Positions 1 to 7,245 of a DNA stretch of 9,428 bases are shown here, piece by piece. The DNA comes from Polyangia bacterium (lineage in GTDB: Bacteria > Myxococcota_A > Polyangia > Polyangiales > Polyangiaceae). The notes beneath the pieces are model-generated. The model made no database searches and was not told the origin of the DNA. It saw only the letters and a program-made list of their open reading frames with translations. Positions within the stretch are counted from its first letter, which is position 1, and the number at the start of each line of letters is the position of its first letter. The translations under genes and the position numbers were made by a program. The DNA is taken from NCBI GenBank assembly GCA_030430975.1, contig JAUIKB010000145.1, positions 1-9,428 of the forward strand, written 5' to 3'.

Positions 1-1
1 A

Positions 2-1855
2 ACGCTGGAGCCCGCGCTACTGTCGAGGATCGCCATGGCGGCGCTGCTGTTCGAAACCGGCGAACCGGTGCTGCTGGCAAACCGAGAAGGCCCGATGCTG
101 GTCACCGACGCCGATCTCAGCCGGATGCCCGCTGCGACGGCGATGTGCATGACTGCGCTGTCGGGGCTAAGGGCGGCGTCGGTGCCGCGCACGGTGCTGG
201 CGTACGAATCGCAACGTCAGGCTCAACGGCACCTGATCGGTACGCCCTACGGAGGCGCCCGTCGCGTCACGTCAGCCGCTGTGATCATCGCCACCGCGCA
301 TCGGTTTGAAGAGCTACTTCGGCCCGATCCCGCAGCGGATCGGTTCGGCACTCCGGACGAAGCGATCAAGACGTTGCGCGACGAAGCCCGCACTGAAGAA
401 GAGACGTTGGTCGTCGACCTCCTGATCGGCGCGGTCGGACTGTTTCCGACGGGCACTTGCATCGAGTTGAATACCGGTGAGCGCGGGGTCGTCGTCTCCA
501 CGCCGGATCATCCTGCGCACTACCTGCAGCCAAAGGTGCGCGTCGTTGTCGGCGCTCACGGTGGGCCCATCGCCCGCCCCGCAGACATCGACCTTCGAAC
601 AGACGCCCTCAGGACGGTTGCCTCGGTCGTAGCCGAACCGGGCGCGGAACTCGTGGCTGTACGCGACGCGCTCCATCAACAGCGCGCCTCGTCAACTCCC
701 CCTGCCCAATCATCCTCAACGAGGCCACCTGGACCGCCTGCGCCAACGGTGCCGCCCCGCGCCGCTCGCACCAACGCGGCGGACGATTGCCCCCCCGAAC
801 CCGCACGCAGAGCCAGCACGGTCGCGCCGGGGCGGCCTCGGGACGGCAGCATTCCGCCTCCACACGTTCTCGAAAGCGCGCGCGCGCTGAGCGCCGGCGT
901 GCCGATTCGCGAACGCGGTACTAGCGAGCCCTCTGACTCCGAGCCGCCGTCGTCCGGTCGCGTGCGAATCCGCAAAAGCGACCCGCAGCGGACGCCGCCG
1001 CCCGGTCGGCCACTGTCCAGTTCAATGTCCCTCTCGAACGAGCCGGACAAGCGGATCTCCCAGTATCCGGCAGCGGGTCAGGGACTGGAACCAGCCGCCT
1101 CCGGGTCTCTCCACAAGACCCCGCTAGCGCACTTGGTCGTGTACATGCTCGACCGACGGCTCACCGGAACGCTGACCCTGAGCACCGAAGACAGTACGCA
1201 GCCCGACAACGCCATCGTGTTCGATCAGGGAGTGCCGGCGAAGGCCAGCTGCGTCCCGAACGTGGCGCCGCTCTCCGCTCTGATGGTACTGCTCGGTTTC
1301 GTGATGGATGGCGAGCTGCCGAGCGACAGCTTGGAAGCTCCCCTCGAACAACACCTCCTCGACTCCGGGGCGTGTGAACTCGAAGACCTCGTCGATGCTC
1401 GCAATGAGCAGTTGCTGCAGCGCATCGGCCAGCTGTTCCGACTCCCTGAAACAGCCACGTACGCGTTCTTCCCAAAGGTCGACCTGCTGCGAGTCGTGTG
1501 GGGCGCGACCCGTGCGAGTCTGCACCCGCTCGCGCTGCTGCTCAGCGGCGTCCGAGAACAGGGCGTCGATCAGCGCATGCAGAGCGTACTCGATCGGCTC
1601 GGTTCGCGTCCTGTCGCCATTCACCCAGAAGCCGACCTGGAACTGTTCGAATTCAATAGCGAGGAAACCGAGGTCGTCGACCTCATGAAATCGGCTTCGA
1701 TGCCGCGCGCAACGCTCGAGACCGCATGCGGCAAGCCCGACATGGTGCGCTACCTGACCTATGTGCTGCTGCTGACCCGAAGCCTCGAGCTGGAAGGGGC
1801 AAGGCGCGAGCCGGTGACGCGGCGCACCGTGCCGCCGATCGCACCCAATTCGTGA
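2..1855 (+). CDS. Degenerate HD-GYP-like domain / DUF4388 (PATAN) fusion protein, 5' partial
   Basis: The reading frame is open to the left edge, so the true start is probably outside the window. The first in-window ATG is at 35 and numbering here uses it (606 residues). Residues 1-190 resemble the C-terminal half of an HD-GYP domain. AALLFETG (2-9) sits where AALLHDIG is usual. VIIATAHRFEEL (83-94) sits where AVADVYDAL is usual. LFPTGTCIELNTGERGVVV (about 135-155) matches the typical tail 'YPxGtxVxLsdGexGvVv'. The HD pair reads FE, and the HHExxDGxGYP region reads AYESQ and onward (56-60), so the metal ligands are lost and phosphodiesterase activity is unlikely. Residues about 215-355 are a Pro/Ser/Arg-rich, probably disordered linker. 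Residues about 360-480 look like DUF4388: HKTPLAHLVVYMLDRRLTG, then a 'GTLTL...IVFDQGVPAKA' pattern. A helical tail of about 120 residues follows. DUF4388 is common in myxobacterial signalling and motility proteins. The specific role is unknown. The gene is convergent with rph. Confidence 0.8.
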   Translation, partial: TLEPALLSRIAMAALLFETGEPVLLANREGPMLVTDADLSRMPAATAMCMTALSGLRAASVPRTVLAYESQRQAQRHLIGTPYGGARRVTSAAVIIATAHRFEELLRPDPAADRFGTPDEAIKTLRDEARTEEETLVVDLLIGAVGLFPTGTCIELNTGERGVVVSTPDHPAHYLQPKVRVVVGAHGGPIARPADIDLRTDALRTVASVVAEPGAELVAVRDALHQQRASSTPPAQSSSTRPPGPPAPTVPPRAARTNAADDCPPEPARRASTVAPGRPRDGSIPPPHVLESARALSAGVPIRERGTSEPSDSEPPSSGRVRIRKSDPQRTPPPGRPLSSSMSLSNEPDKRISQYPAAGQGLEPAASGSLHKTPLAHLVVYMLDRRLTGTLTLSTEDSTQPDNAIVFDQGVPAKASCVPNVAPLSALMVLLGFVMDGELPSDSLEAPLEQHLLDSGACELEDLVDARNEQLLQRIGQLFRLPETATYAFFPKVDLLRVVWGATRASLHPLALLLSGVREQGVDQRMQSVLDRLGSRPVAIHPEADLELFEFNSEETEVVDLMKSASMPRATLETACGKPDMVRYLTYVLLLTRSLELEGARREPVTRRTVPPIAPNS

Positions 1856-1875
1856 CTCTTACGATCGGCTGGAAG

Positions 1876-2629
1876 CTACCGAATCAGTAGCGCGTCCAGG
1901 TCCACGCCCGCCGCGTCGAGCGCGCTCCGTTGAATGGCACAGCGCTCCTTGACGCCCTCAAGCGCGAGATCGATCATCGAGTCCACATCCGACCGGGGCA
2001 CCGCCGCGCCTTCGGCTGTGCCCTGGACTTCAACGATGTCCCCGCCGCTTGTGGCGATGACGTTGAGGTCGACGCGTGCCGTGCTGTCCTCGGCGTAGCA
2101 AAGATCGAGAGCGTACTGGCCATCCACGTGGCCAACGCTGACCGCTGCAACCTGATCCCGAATGACCCGGGCATCGAGTTTTTCGAAGGTACTCTAGCGC
2201 CAGCGCTAGCGCTATGAAGCCGGCTGTCACCGACGCAGTGCGTGTTCCGCCATCCGCCTCAAGGATGTCGCAATCGATCGCGATCGTCCGTTCGCCCAGC
2301 CGCTCCAGATCCACTGCGGCACGCAGGCCGCGTCCTATCAGACGCTGGATCTCGCGCGCCCGACCGCTCAGGTTGCGCTCACGACCGTCGCGTCGTTCGC
2401 GTCTTCGCGGATTGCAACGCGGATGCATCTGGTACTCCGCTGTCAGCCAACCGCGATTTTGACCCTTCAAGAAGTCCGGGACGTTCTGGTCGACCGAAGC
2501 GGTCGCAAGCACCACGGTGCCACCGGCCTTGTACAACGCCGAGCCTTCGGACAGTCGGTGAAAGCCGGGCGTGATTTCGACGGGACGAACCAAGTTCAGC
2601 GCGCGCCCTGAACGTTTTTCTAGAGCCAT
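1876..2629 (-). CDS. rph: Ribonuclease PH, interrupted by a single-base frameshift
   Basis: RNase PH is a phosphorolytic 3'-5' exoribonuclease that trims the 3' ends of tRNA precursors and other RNAs in the cytoplasm. Family landmarks in order are RPVEITPGF near the N-terminus, ATASVDQNVPDFLKGQ, GWLTAEYQMHPR, the phosphate-binding region SGRAREIQRLIGRGLRA, and DCDILEADGGTRTAS, which holds the catalytic aspartates. The frame then breaks at an A5 run (plus-strand T5 at 2179-2183). The C-terminus continues one base over, with LDARVIRDQVAAVSVG, LDLCYAEDS, DLNVIATSGGDIVEVQGTAEG and the stop at 1876-1878. Skipping one A gives 250 residues, a normal length, with no missing block. The ATG at 2627-2629 (MALEKRSGR) is preferred because residues upstream of it do not look like RNase PH. 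The Shine-Dalgarno is weak. Conservation on both sides of the break suggests a sequencing indel or a very recent mutation. Family call is near certain; functional status is not. Confidence 0.93.
2179..2183 (-). other. Frameshift site in rph (A5 homopolymer on the coding strand)
   Basis: On the minus strand the codons run CTT CGA AAA and should continue CTC GAT GCC (L-D-A), but one extra A lies between AAA and CTC. Reading four A's instead of five joins LALALEYLRK to LDARVIRDQ, a normal RNase PH sequence. The site is just downstream of a GCGCTA/GCGCTG codon repeat (plus strand about 2195-2215). Confidence 0.85.
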
Positions 2630-2684
2630 GTTGCCGCTTACCACAGGCTGCAGACATGGTGCTATAGCGACGCCGACGCGACCC
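2630..2684. promoter_or_regulatory. Divergent intergenic region between rph and queE
   Basis: These 55 bases separate the ATG of rph (minus) from the ATG of queE (plus), so promoters for both should lie here or within the gene starts. The only visible element is the palindrome GCTATAGC (2661-2668), which reads TATAGC on both strands and could be a weak -10 in either direction. No clear -35 box sits at proper spacing, and neither start has a strong Shine-Dalgarno. The assignment rests mainly on gene arrangement. Confidence 0.3.
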
Positions 2685-3377
2685 ATGGAACCAGTGACAG
2701 CCACACTAAAGGTCTCGGAGATCTTCGAGAGCGTTCAGGGCGAAGGGGCGAGCGCCGGCGAGCCCTGTGCGTTCCTGCGTCTTGCGGTGTGCAACCTACG
2801 CTGTAGCTACTGCGACACGAAGTACAGCTGGGACTTCAAGAATTACGACTACAACACCGAGGTGACCGAGCTTTCAGTGTCGGAAATCCTCGGTCGCTTG
2901 CCTCGCACCGACCGGATCGTCGTCACGGGCGGCGAGCCGTTGCTACAGCAGACTGAACTACTCAACCTGCTGCAGCTGCTGCCTGGGACCTTTGTCGAAG
3001 TCGAGACCAACGGAACCCTCGCTCCCTCCGATGAGCTCATCGCCTGCGTCGACCAGTGGAATGTCTCGCCGAAGCTCAGCAACTCGTCCGAGCCCGCGCA
3101 CCGGCGCATACGCGACGAACCACTGGCCAAGCTGCGCGGAACCGGCCGGGCCTGGCTAAAGCTCGTGATCGAGAATGGACGGTGCGCGCAAGAGGCCGAG
3201 CAACTGGTCGCGTCGCTCGGTTGGCCCCGCAGCCGCGTACTGCTCATGCCCCAGGCCCAAACGCGCGGGGAGCTGAACCGTCGATTGCCGATCGTTGAGG
3301 CGATCGCCGACTCCGCCGGCTTTCGACACTCAACGCGACTGCACATCGCTAAGTGGGACGGCCAGCGCGGCGTTTGA
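2685..3377 (+). CDS. queE: 7-carboxy-7-deazaguanine synthase (radical SAM, queuosine pathway)
   Basis: QueE uses S-adenosylmethionine and a [4Fe-4S] cluster to contract 6-carboxy-5,6,7,8-tetrahydropterin to 7-carboxy-7-deazaguanine, the committed ring-forming step toward preQ0 and queuosine in tRNA. The 230-residue product opens with VSEIFESVQGEGASAGEP, the family's substrate-side motif. The cluster-binding CxxxCxxC follows as C36-NLR-C40-SY-C43, then DTKYSW. GGEPLLQQ begins at residue 82 (SAM binding), VEVETNGT follows, and then NVSPKLSNS, all in family order. The length is typical. The ATG at 2685 is chosen because the frame upstream (open from 2571) lies in rph antisense and has no QueE similarity. 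A GTG at 2694 is an alternative start. No clear Shine-Dalgarno is visible. Other queuosine genes (queC, queD, queF) are not in the window, so the pathway must be completed elsewhere. Confidence 0.93.
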   Translation: MEPVTATLKVSEIFESVQGEGASAGEPCAFLRLAVCNLRCSYCDTKYSWDFKNYDYNTEVTELSVSEILGRLPRTDRIVVTGGEPLLQQTELLNLLQLLPGTFVEVETNGTLAPSDELIACVDQWNVSPKLSNSSEPAHRRIRDEPLAKLRGTGRAWLKLVIENGRCAQEAEQLVASLGWPRSRVLLMPQAQTRGELNRRLPIVEAIADSAGFRHSTRLHIAKWDGQRGV

Positions 3378-3421
3378 GGCGGATTCTGGGCCAACTCGCC
3401 CACACGACGTCAAGATGACCT

Positions 3422-5053
3422 GTGCTTGTCGGCCGCGGTGCAAACCCGAGATCTTACCTGTTACTCGTTGGCGTGATGGGGCTGGCGTGCTCGGCCCCCA
3501 CATCCATTTCCGGAGAGCCGATCAGCGAAGAGCGACCGGCTCGCTCGGCACTCACGTGCCCAGAATCCATGACGCTCATCGCCAACAAGTTCTGCATCGA
3601 CCGGTTCGAAGCCTCCCTCGTTGATGAGCAGGGCACGCCCCACTCACCGTATCGCTACCTTCGCGCGAAGAAGGTCATCGCGCAGTCTGTCCAGGGCTCG
3701 ATCCCCCAGGCACACATTTCGATGGAGCAGTCGGACGCCGCGTGCAAGCGCGCAGGCAAGCGACTGTGCACAACGGCTCAGTGGGTAGACGCTTGCCGCG
3801 GCGCCCACCACCCGAAGCGAACGTATCCCTACGGGAATATCGAGAAGCGAAACGCCTGCAACACCGACCAACGCGGACACCCTACGATGCTGCTACACAA
3901 CGGCGTCCGCAAAGTTGACTCGTTTTGGCTCAACGATCCGCGGATCAATCGCATCGGGGGCACCCTCGCGCCCGCCGGCGCCTTCCCGGAGTGTCGAACG
4001 CCCGACGGCGCGATGGACATGGTCGGCAACCTGCTCGAGTGGACTCGCGGCGAACGGCCGCTGCTGATGGGCGGACACTACCTCGACGCGAAAGAGAACG
4101 GCGACGGGTGCAGCTATGTGACGTCCGCGCACGGCCCGGAGTACTACGACTTCACTACCGGGTTCCGTTGCTGCGCCAAACCGACCGCCCAGGACGCGTC
4201 GCCGGTTGAGCCAGCCCTCCCGTCAAGCCCGAGCGCCAAGCCAGAAGCGCCGTCAGCCCAACGCCACGAGTCCGGTCAAACCGCAACGGGACAGCACTCT
4301 TCCTCGGACGGCGACACTTCTATACCGGCGGACCCGCCGGGTTTCCGATCGTTCAAAAACCCGGCTGGGAAGCTCCCCGACGTGGGTCCGCCACCGGGCT
4401 ACGAAAGCGCTGGCGCCGCCTGCCCCGTGGATATGCAGCTCGTAGACGGAAACCGCTGCCCGACCGCCATCCAGACATGTAAGGGCTGGGTAGACGAACC
4501 CGGACGGCCCAAGCGCGCATGCGGAGAGTTCGCGGAGCCCAGCGTCTGCCAGGGCAAACCGCGATCCATGCGCTACTGCATCGATCGCTACGAGTTCACG
4601 CCCAAGGGCTACACATTACCGCTCGTCCACGTATCGTGGACGGAAGCGCAGACCATGTGTGGTCGCATGGGCAAGCGCCTCTGTCATGAAGCAGAATGGG
4701 AGTTTGCGTGCGAAGGCGAACAAGCCCTGCCGTACCCTTACGGCTACAAGAGGGACGGCGCCCGATGCAATCACGACCGCGGCTCTCTGTTCACGCGGCG
4801 CGGAAAGCTGGTGGACCAACGGGTTCCCACCGAAAGCCTCGACCGATGCGAAAGCCCCTTCGGCGTATTCAATCTTGTCGGCAACGTGGATGAATGGACG
4901 ACGCGCCCCTCAGGCACCCGACCCCATCGCTCGATTCTGCGCGGTGGCTGGTGGCTCACCGGACGCAGCCGGTGTCGCGCCGCGACCAGCAGCCACAGCG
5001 AGATCTACGCGGGTCCTCAGACCGGCTTTCGATGCTGTAAAGCTGCTCGATGA
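3422..5053 (+). CDS. Lipoprotein with two SUMF1/formylglycine-generating-enzyme-like domains
   Basis: The 543-residue product starts with GTG. Arg5 and Arg10 precede the hydrophobic stretch SYLLLVGVMGLAC, ending in a lipobox-like LAC with Cys23, so a lipoprotein anchored outside the cytoplasm is predicted. Domain 1 (about 46-253) has CPESMTLI, FCIDRFEAS, AGKRLCTTAQWVDACRG, YPYGN, MVGNLLEWT (W207) and TGFRCC. Domain 2 (about 335-543) has CPVDMQLVDG, YCIDRYEFT, MGKRLCHEAEWEFACEG, YPYGY, LVGNVDEWT (485-493), RGGWW (507-511) and TGFRCC (534-539). These are hallmarks of the SUMF1/EgtB/PvdO fold. A Pro/Ser-rich linker (about 254-330) separates them. True formylglycine-generating enzymes carry two cysteines about five residues apart after the RGGS-like motif. 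Domain 2 has only Cys518 there and domain 1 shows no such pair, so FGE activity is unlikely. Many Cys suggest disulfides. It starts 45 bases after queE and overlaps the next gene by ATGA. The start codon is less certain than the family. Confidence 0.85.
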   Translation: MLVGRGANPRSYLLLVGVMGLACSAPTSISGEPISEERPARSALTCPESMTLIANKFCIDRFEASLVDEQGTPHSPYRYLRAKKVIAQSVQGSIPQAHISMEQSDAACKRAGKRLCTTAQWVDACRGAHHPKRTYPYGNIEKRNACNTDQRGHPTMLLHNGVRKVDSFWLNDPRINRIGGTLAPAGAFPECRTPDGAMDMVGNLLEWTRGERPLLMGGHYLDAKENGDGCSYVTSAHGPEYYDFTTGFRCCAKPTAQDASPVEPALPSSPSAKPEAPSAQRHESGQTATGQHSSSDGDTSIPADPPGFRSFKNPAGKLPDVGPPPGYESAGAACPVDMQLVDGNRCPTAIQTCKGWVDEPGRPKRACGEFAEPSVCQGKPRSMRYCIDRYEFTPKGYTLPLVHVSWTEAQTMCGRMGKRLCHEAEWEFACEGEQALPYPYGYKRDGARCNHDRGSLFTRRGKLVDQRVPTESLDRCESPFGVFNLVGNVDEWTTRPSGTRPHRSILRGGWWLTGRSRCRAATSSHSEIYAGPQTGFRCCKAAR

Positions 5054-7245
5054 AACGCTTGGCCGCCGCCACCGGGATCGGGATGGTGTTAGCGCTGACC
5101 ACGGCCGGCGCGCAGACCGTCGGGTGGGTTCAACCCGCCACTCTGAATAGAAGCGACCTCGGCAGCCGCTATCGTGTGTTCGCCACTGCCGGGGATCTGA
5201 AACTCGAAAACGCAGAGGTCACGGCCGTCGTTCGCAAGTCCGACGGCTGGCTAACGGAATTCTGGCGCAATCGAGCAATCCTTCCCAGCATCGATCAGCT
5301 CGGGGTGACCACCAACGTCGACGCGATTTGGCAATTCGTACCCTCGATCATCCAAGGTAAGTCGACGCGACCCATCAAGGTTACGAGCGTCAGAACAGAA
5401 CAGAATGCAATCGTTACTGTTGGCGCATTCAAGTCAGCAGGCGCCTCTTACACCGCAACAACACGGTTCCGGCTAAAGCCATCGGGCAAGACGCTCGAGA
5501 TTCACACTACGCTCACCTGCGTCGAAGGCGACCCTAAAGGCCCAGTCGCATTCGGTGACCAGTTCAAGTGGGGCAACGTGCAGTACTACACGGATGCCTT
5601 CCGCCGGCCGCGCATGAAGTACTCCGGACCGGCGAAGTGGGTCGGCCGGCGCGGCGCCGGCGGCGACTTGCTGCTGCGAAGAGTCGACCGGAAACACATG
5701 CAGCTTCGCTACACCGCCCGGTTTCGCGGCTTCCAGGGCGCGATAACGGCCCAGCACTTCAAAGGCATCGTCAAGCGCGGAGAACCACGGACGGTCGCGC
5801 GCGAACTGTCGTTTGAACCGCTGCCTATCGCTCCTCCTACGCCGCCCAAGGACGTCGGCTACATAGCCGCAAATATCGTTGACGAAAATGGTGCGCCGCT
5901 GGCTGCTAAAGTTCGCATCGACCTTGCGGCGTCCAAGCGCGCCCTCTTCGACGACAACGGTGGGCTGAGCGGTACCGATCGGTTCATGTGGACCGGCAAC
6001 GGCCGTCTGAAGCGCGACCTTCGCCCTGGCGTCTACAAGCTGCTCTTTACCGCTGGCATCGAACGCGCCGCTCATTCGGCAAGGCTGCGCGTGACCGCCG
6101 GCAAGACGCAGCGACTCGACGTGCGCCTGCCTCGGGTACTGAAAACGCCAGGCTGGATCGCCGCCGATCTGCACCTTCACCAAGTGCCGAGCGTCGACGC
6201 TGACATCTCACTCCCGACTCGGGTCGTCTCGATCGCGGCCGAAGGCGTCGAGTTCGCGGTAGCTACCGACCATTACGTCGTCACGGACCTCGCACCGACC
6301 GTCGACTGGATGACGCGCGCCGGAGCCCTGACCAGCCGCATTCAGACGATGATCGGTTCGGAGGTTTCGACTCTGGGAAATCGCTTTGGACACTTCAATG
6401 TCTTCCCACTGTTGCCAGGCGATCGAGTGAAGTCGCGCTCGGTAACCGTCGACGAGCTGTTCGCTAGCGCTCGCAAGGCGTCCCCGACCGGCATCCTCCA
6501 GGTGAACCATCCGCGTTGGTCCCCTGCGATCAGCTACTTCTCGTACTTCGGGATCGACGACAACACAGCCGCGATGTCGCGAACCGGCTACAATCCGAAC
6601 TACGACACGATCGAGGTCTACAACGGACTCGACGCCCGCGACCTCAAGAAGGTCAAACGTGTCCTGCTCGATTTCGCCCACCTGTTGGGCACCGGAAAGC
6701 GCTACTCCGCAACCGGCAGCAGCGACTCGCACAACCTCGCGTTCATCGACCCGGGTCTGCCGCGCACCATGGTCCACTATGGACAAGCAAAGCGCGATGA
6801 GCACGACGTGCGAGCCGATCCAAAGGCGATCATCTCCGCCATTCGTGCCGGCAGGTCGGTCGTAACCTCCGGTCCGATGATTCGCGCGAGCGTCGACGGT
6901 ACCGGCCCCGGCGGCACCGTCGCCACTTCAGCTCGTTCGGTCGATCTCAAGCCGACGGTCGAGGCCGCGCCGTGGATCGACACCGAAACGCTCAGAGTCC
7001 TCGTCGGTCCTCGACTGAAACCAGCCCACACAATCCGCCTGCGCAGGTCTCGATCGGTGGCGCGGTTCAGCAAGACACTCCGCGTGCCGCTGCCGGTCAC
7101 CTCAACCTTCATCATCGTGACCGTAGCCGGGGCCAAGGGCTTGCCCAACGTCGCGCGCGACTACACGCTGCCCTTCGCGTTCACTAACCCGATCTACATC
7201 GAGCGCCCCGCCAAGTCGAAGACCCCTAGTAACCCCAAACCGTAA
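5050..7245 (+). CDS. Secreted CehA/McbA-family PHP-domain metallohydrolase
   Basis: The 731-residue protein begins with a Sec-type signal (MKRLAAATGIGMVLALTTAGA, cleavage likely after about residue 21). Residues about 25-260 form a beta-rich region of unknown function. About 275-355 (YIAANIVDENGAPLAAKVRI onward) resembles a carboxypeptidase-regulatory or Ig-like module. The catalytic PHP domain spans about 365-620 with the expected metal ligands: DLHLH (H375, H377), ATDH (D407, H408), IGSEVST (E438), GHFNVF (H448), VNHPRW (H487) and GSSDSHN (D559, H561). GRSVVTSGPMI closes the domain, as in CehA/McbA proteins. A beta-rich tail of about 110 residues follows. CehA and McbA hydrolyse carbaryl, but most family members have unknown substrates, probably phosphoesters or other esters; the substrate cannot be told here. 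The ATG overlaps the preceding stop (ATGA), so translation is probably coupled with the SUMF1-domain lipoprotein. Unlike its neighbours it appears catalytically complete. Confidence 0.87.
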   Translation: MKRLAAATGIGMVLALTTAGAQTVGWVQPATLNRSDLGSRYRVFATAGDLKLENAEVTAVVRKSDGWLTEFWRNRAILPSIDQLGVTTNVDAIWQFVPSIIQGKSTRPIKVTSVRTEQNAIVTVGAFKSAGASYTATTRFRLKPSGKTLEIHTTLTCVEGDPKGPVAFGDQFKWGNVQYYTDAFRRPRMKYSGPAKWVGRRGAGGDLLLRRVDRKHMQLRYTARFRGFQGAITAQHFKGIVKRGEPRTVARELSFEPLPIAPPTPPKDVGYIAANIVDENGAPLAAKVRIDLAASKRALFDDNGGLSGTDRFMWTGNGRLKRDLRPGVYKLLFTAGIERAAHSARLRVTAGKTQRLDVRLPRVLKTPGWIAADLHLHQVPSVDADISLPTRVVSIAAEGVEFAVATDHYVVTDLAPTVDWMTRAGALTSRIQTMIGSEVSTLGNRFGHFNVFPLLPGDRVKSRSVTVDELFASARKASPTGILQVNHPRWSPAISYFSYFGIDDNTAAMSRTGYNPNYDTIEVYNGLDARDLKKVKRVLLDFAHLLGTGKRYSATGSSDSHNLAFIDPGLPRTMVHYGQAKRDEHDVRADPKAIISAIRAGRSVVTSGPMIRASVDGTGPGGTVATSARSVDLKPTVEAAPWIDTETLRVLVGPRLKPAHTIRLRRSRSVARFSKTLRVPLPVTSTFIIVTVAGAKGLPNVARDYTLPFAFTNPIYIERPAKSKTPSNPKP

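Noticed and set aside
1124..1624. Long minus-strand ORF inside the DUF4388 gene
   Set aside because: Its product is low-complexity and rich in Arg, Gln and Glu with no recognisable motif, and the plus-strand frame clearly codes a DUF4388 domain. It is a GC-driven shadow.
2175..2190. Programmed ribosomal frameshifting in rph
   Set aside because: The needed shift is +1 at CGA AAA ACT. There is no classic slippery heptamer for a -1 shift, no in-frame stop at the site, and no known precedent in rph. An indel is simpler.
2195..2216. Short AGCGCTAGCGCT-type palindrome as a regulatory site
   Set aside because: It lies inside rph and is explained by the codon repeat encoding alternating Ala and Leu (ALALAL), a normal part of the protein.
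2571..2684. In-frame upstream extension of queE (ATG at 2571)
   Set aside because: The extra 38 residues are antisense to the start of rph and show no QueE similarity; family similarity begins just after the ATG at 2685.
3378..3421. Terminator or promoter between queE and the SUMF1-domain gene
   Set aside because: No hairpin with a T-run and no recognisable promoter boxes are visible in these 44 bases. Co-transcription with queE cannot be decided.
5473..6183. 236-codon minus-strand ORF opposite the PHP gene
   Set aside because: No motifs and antisense to a well-supported protein; typical of high-GC DNA.
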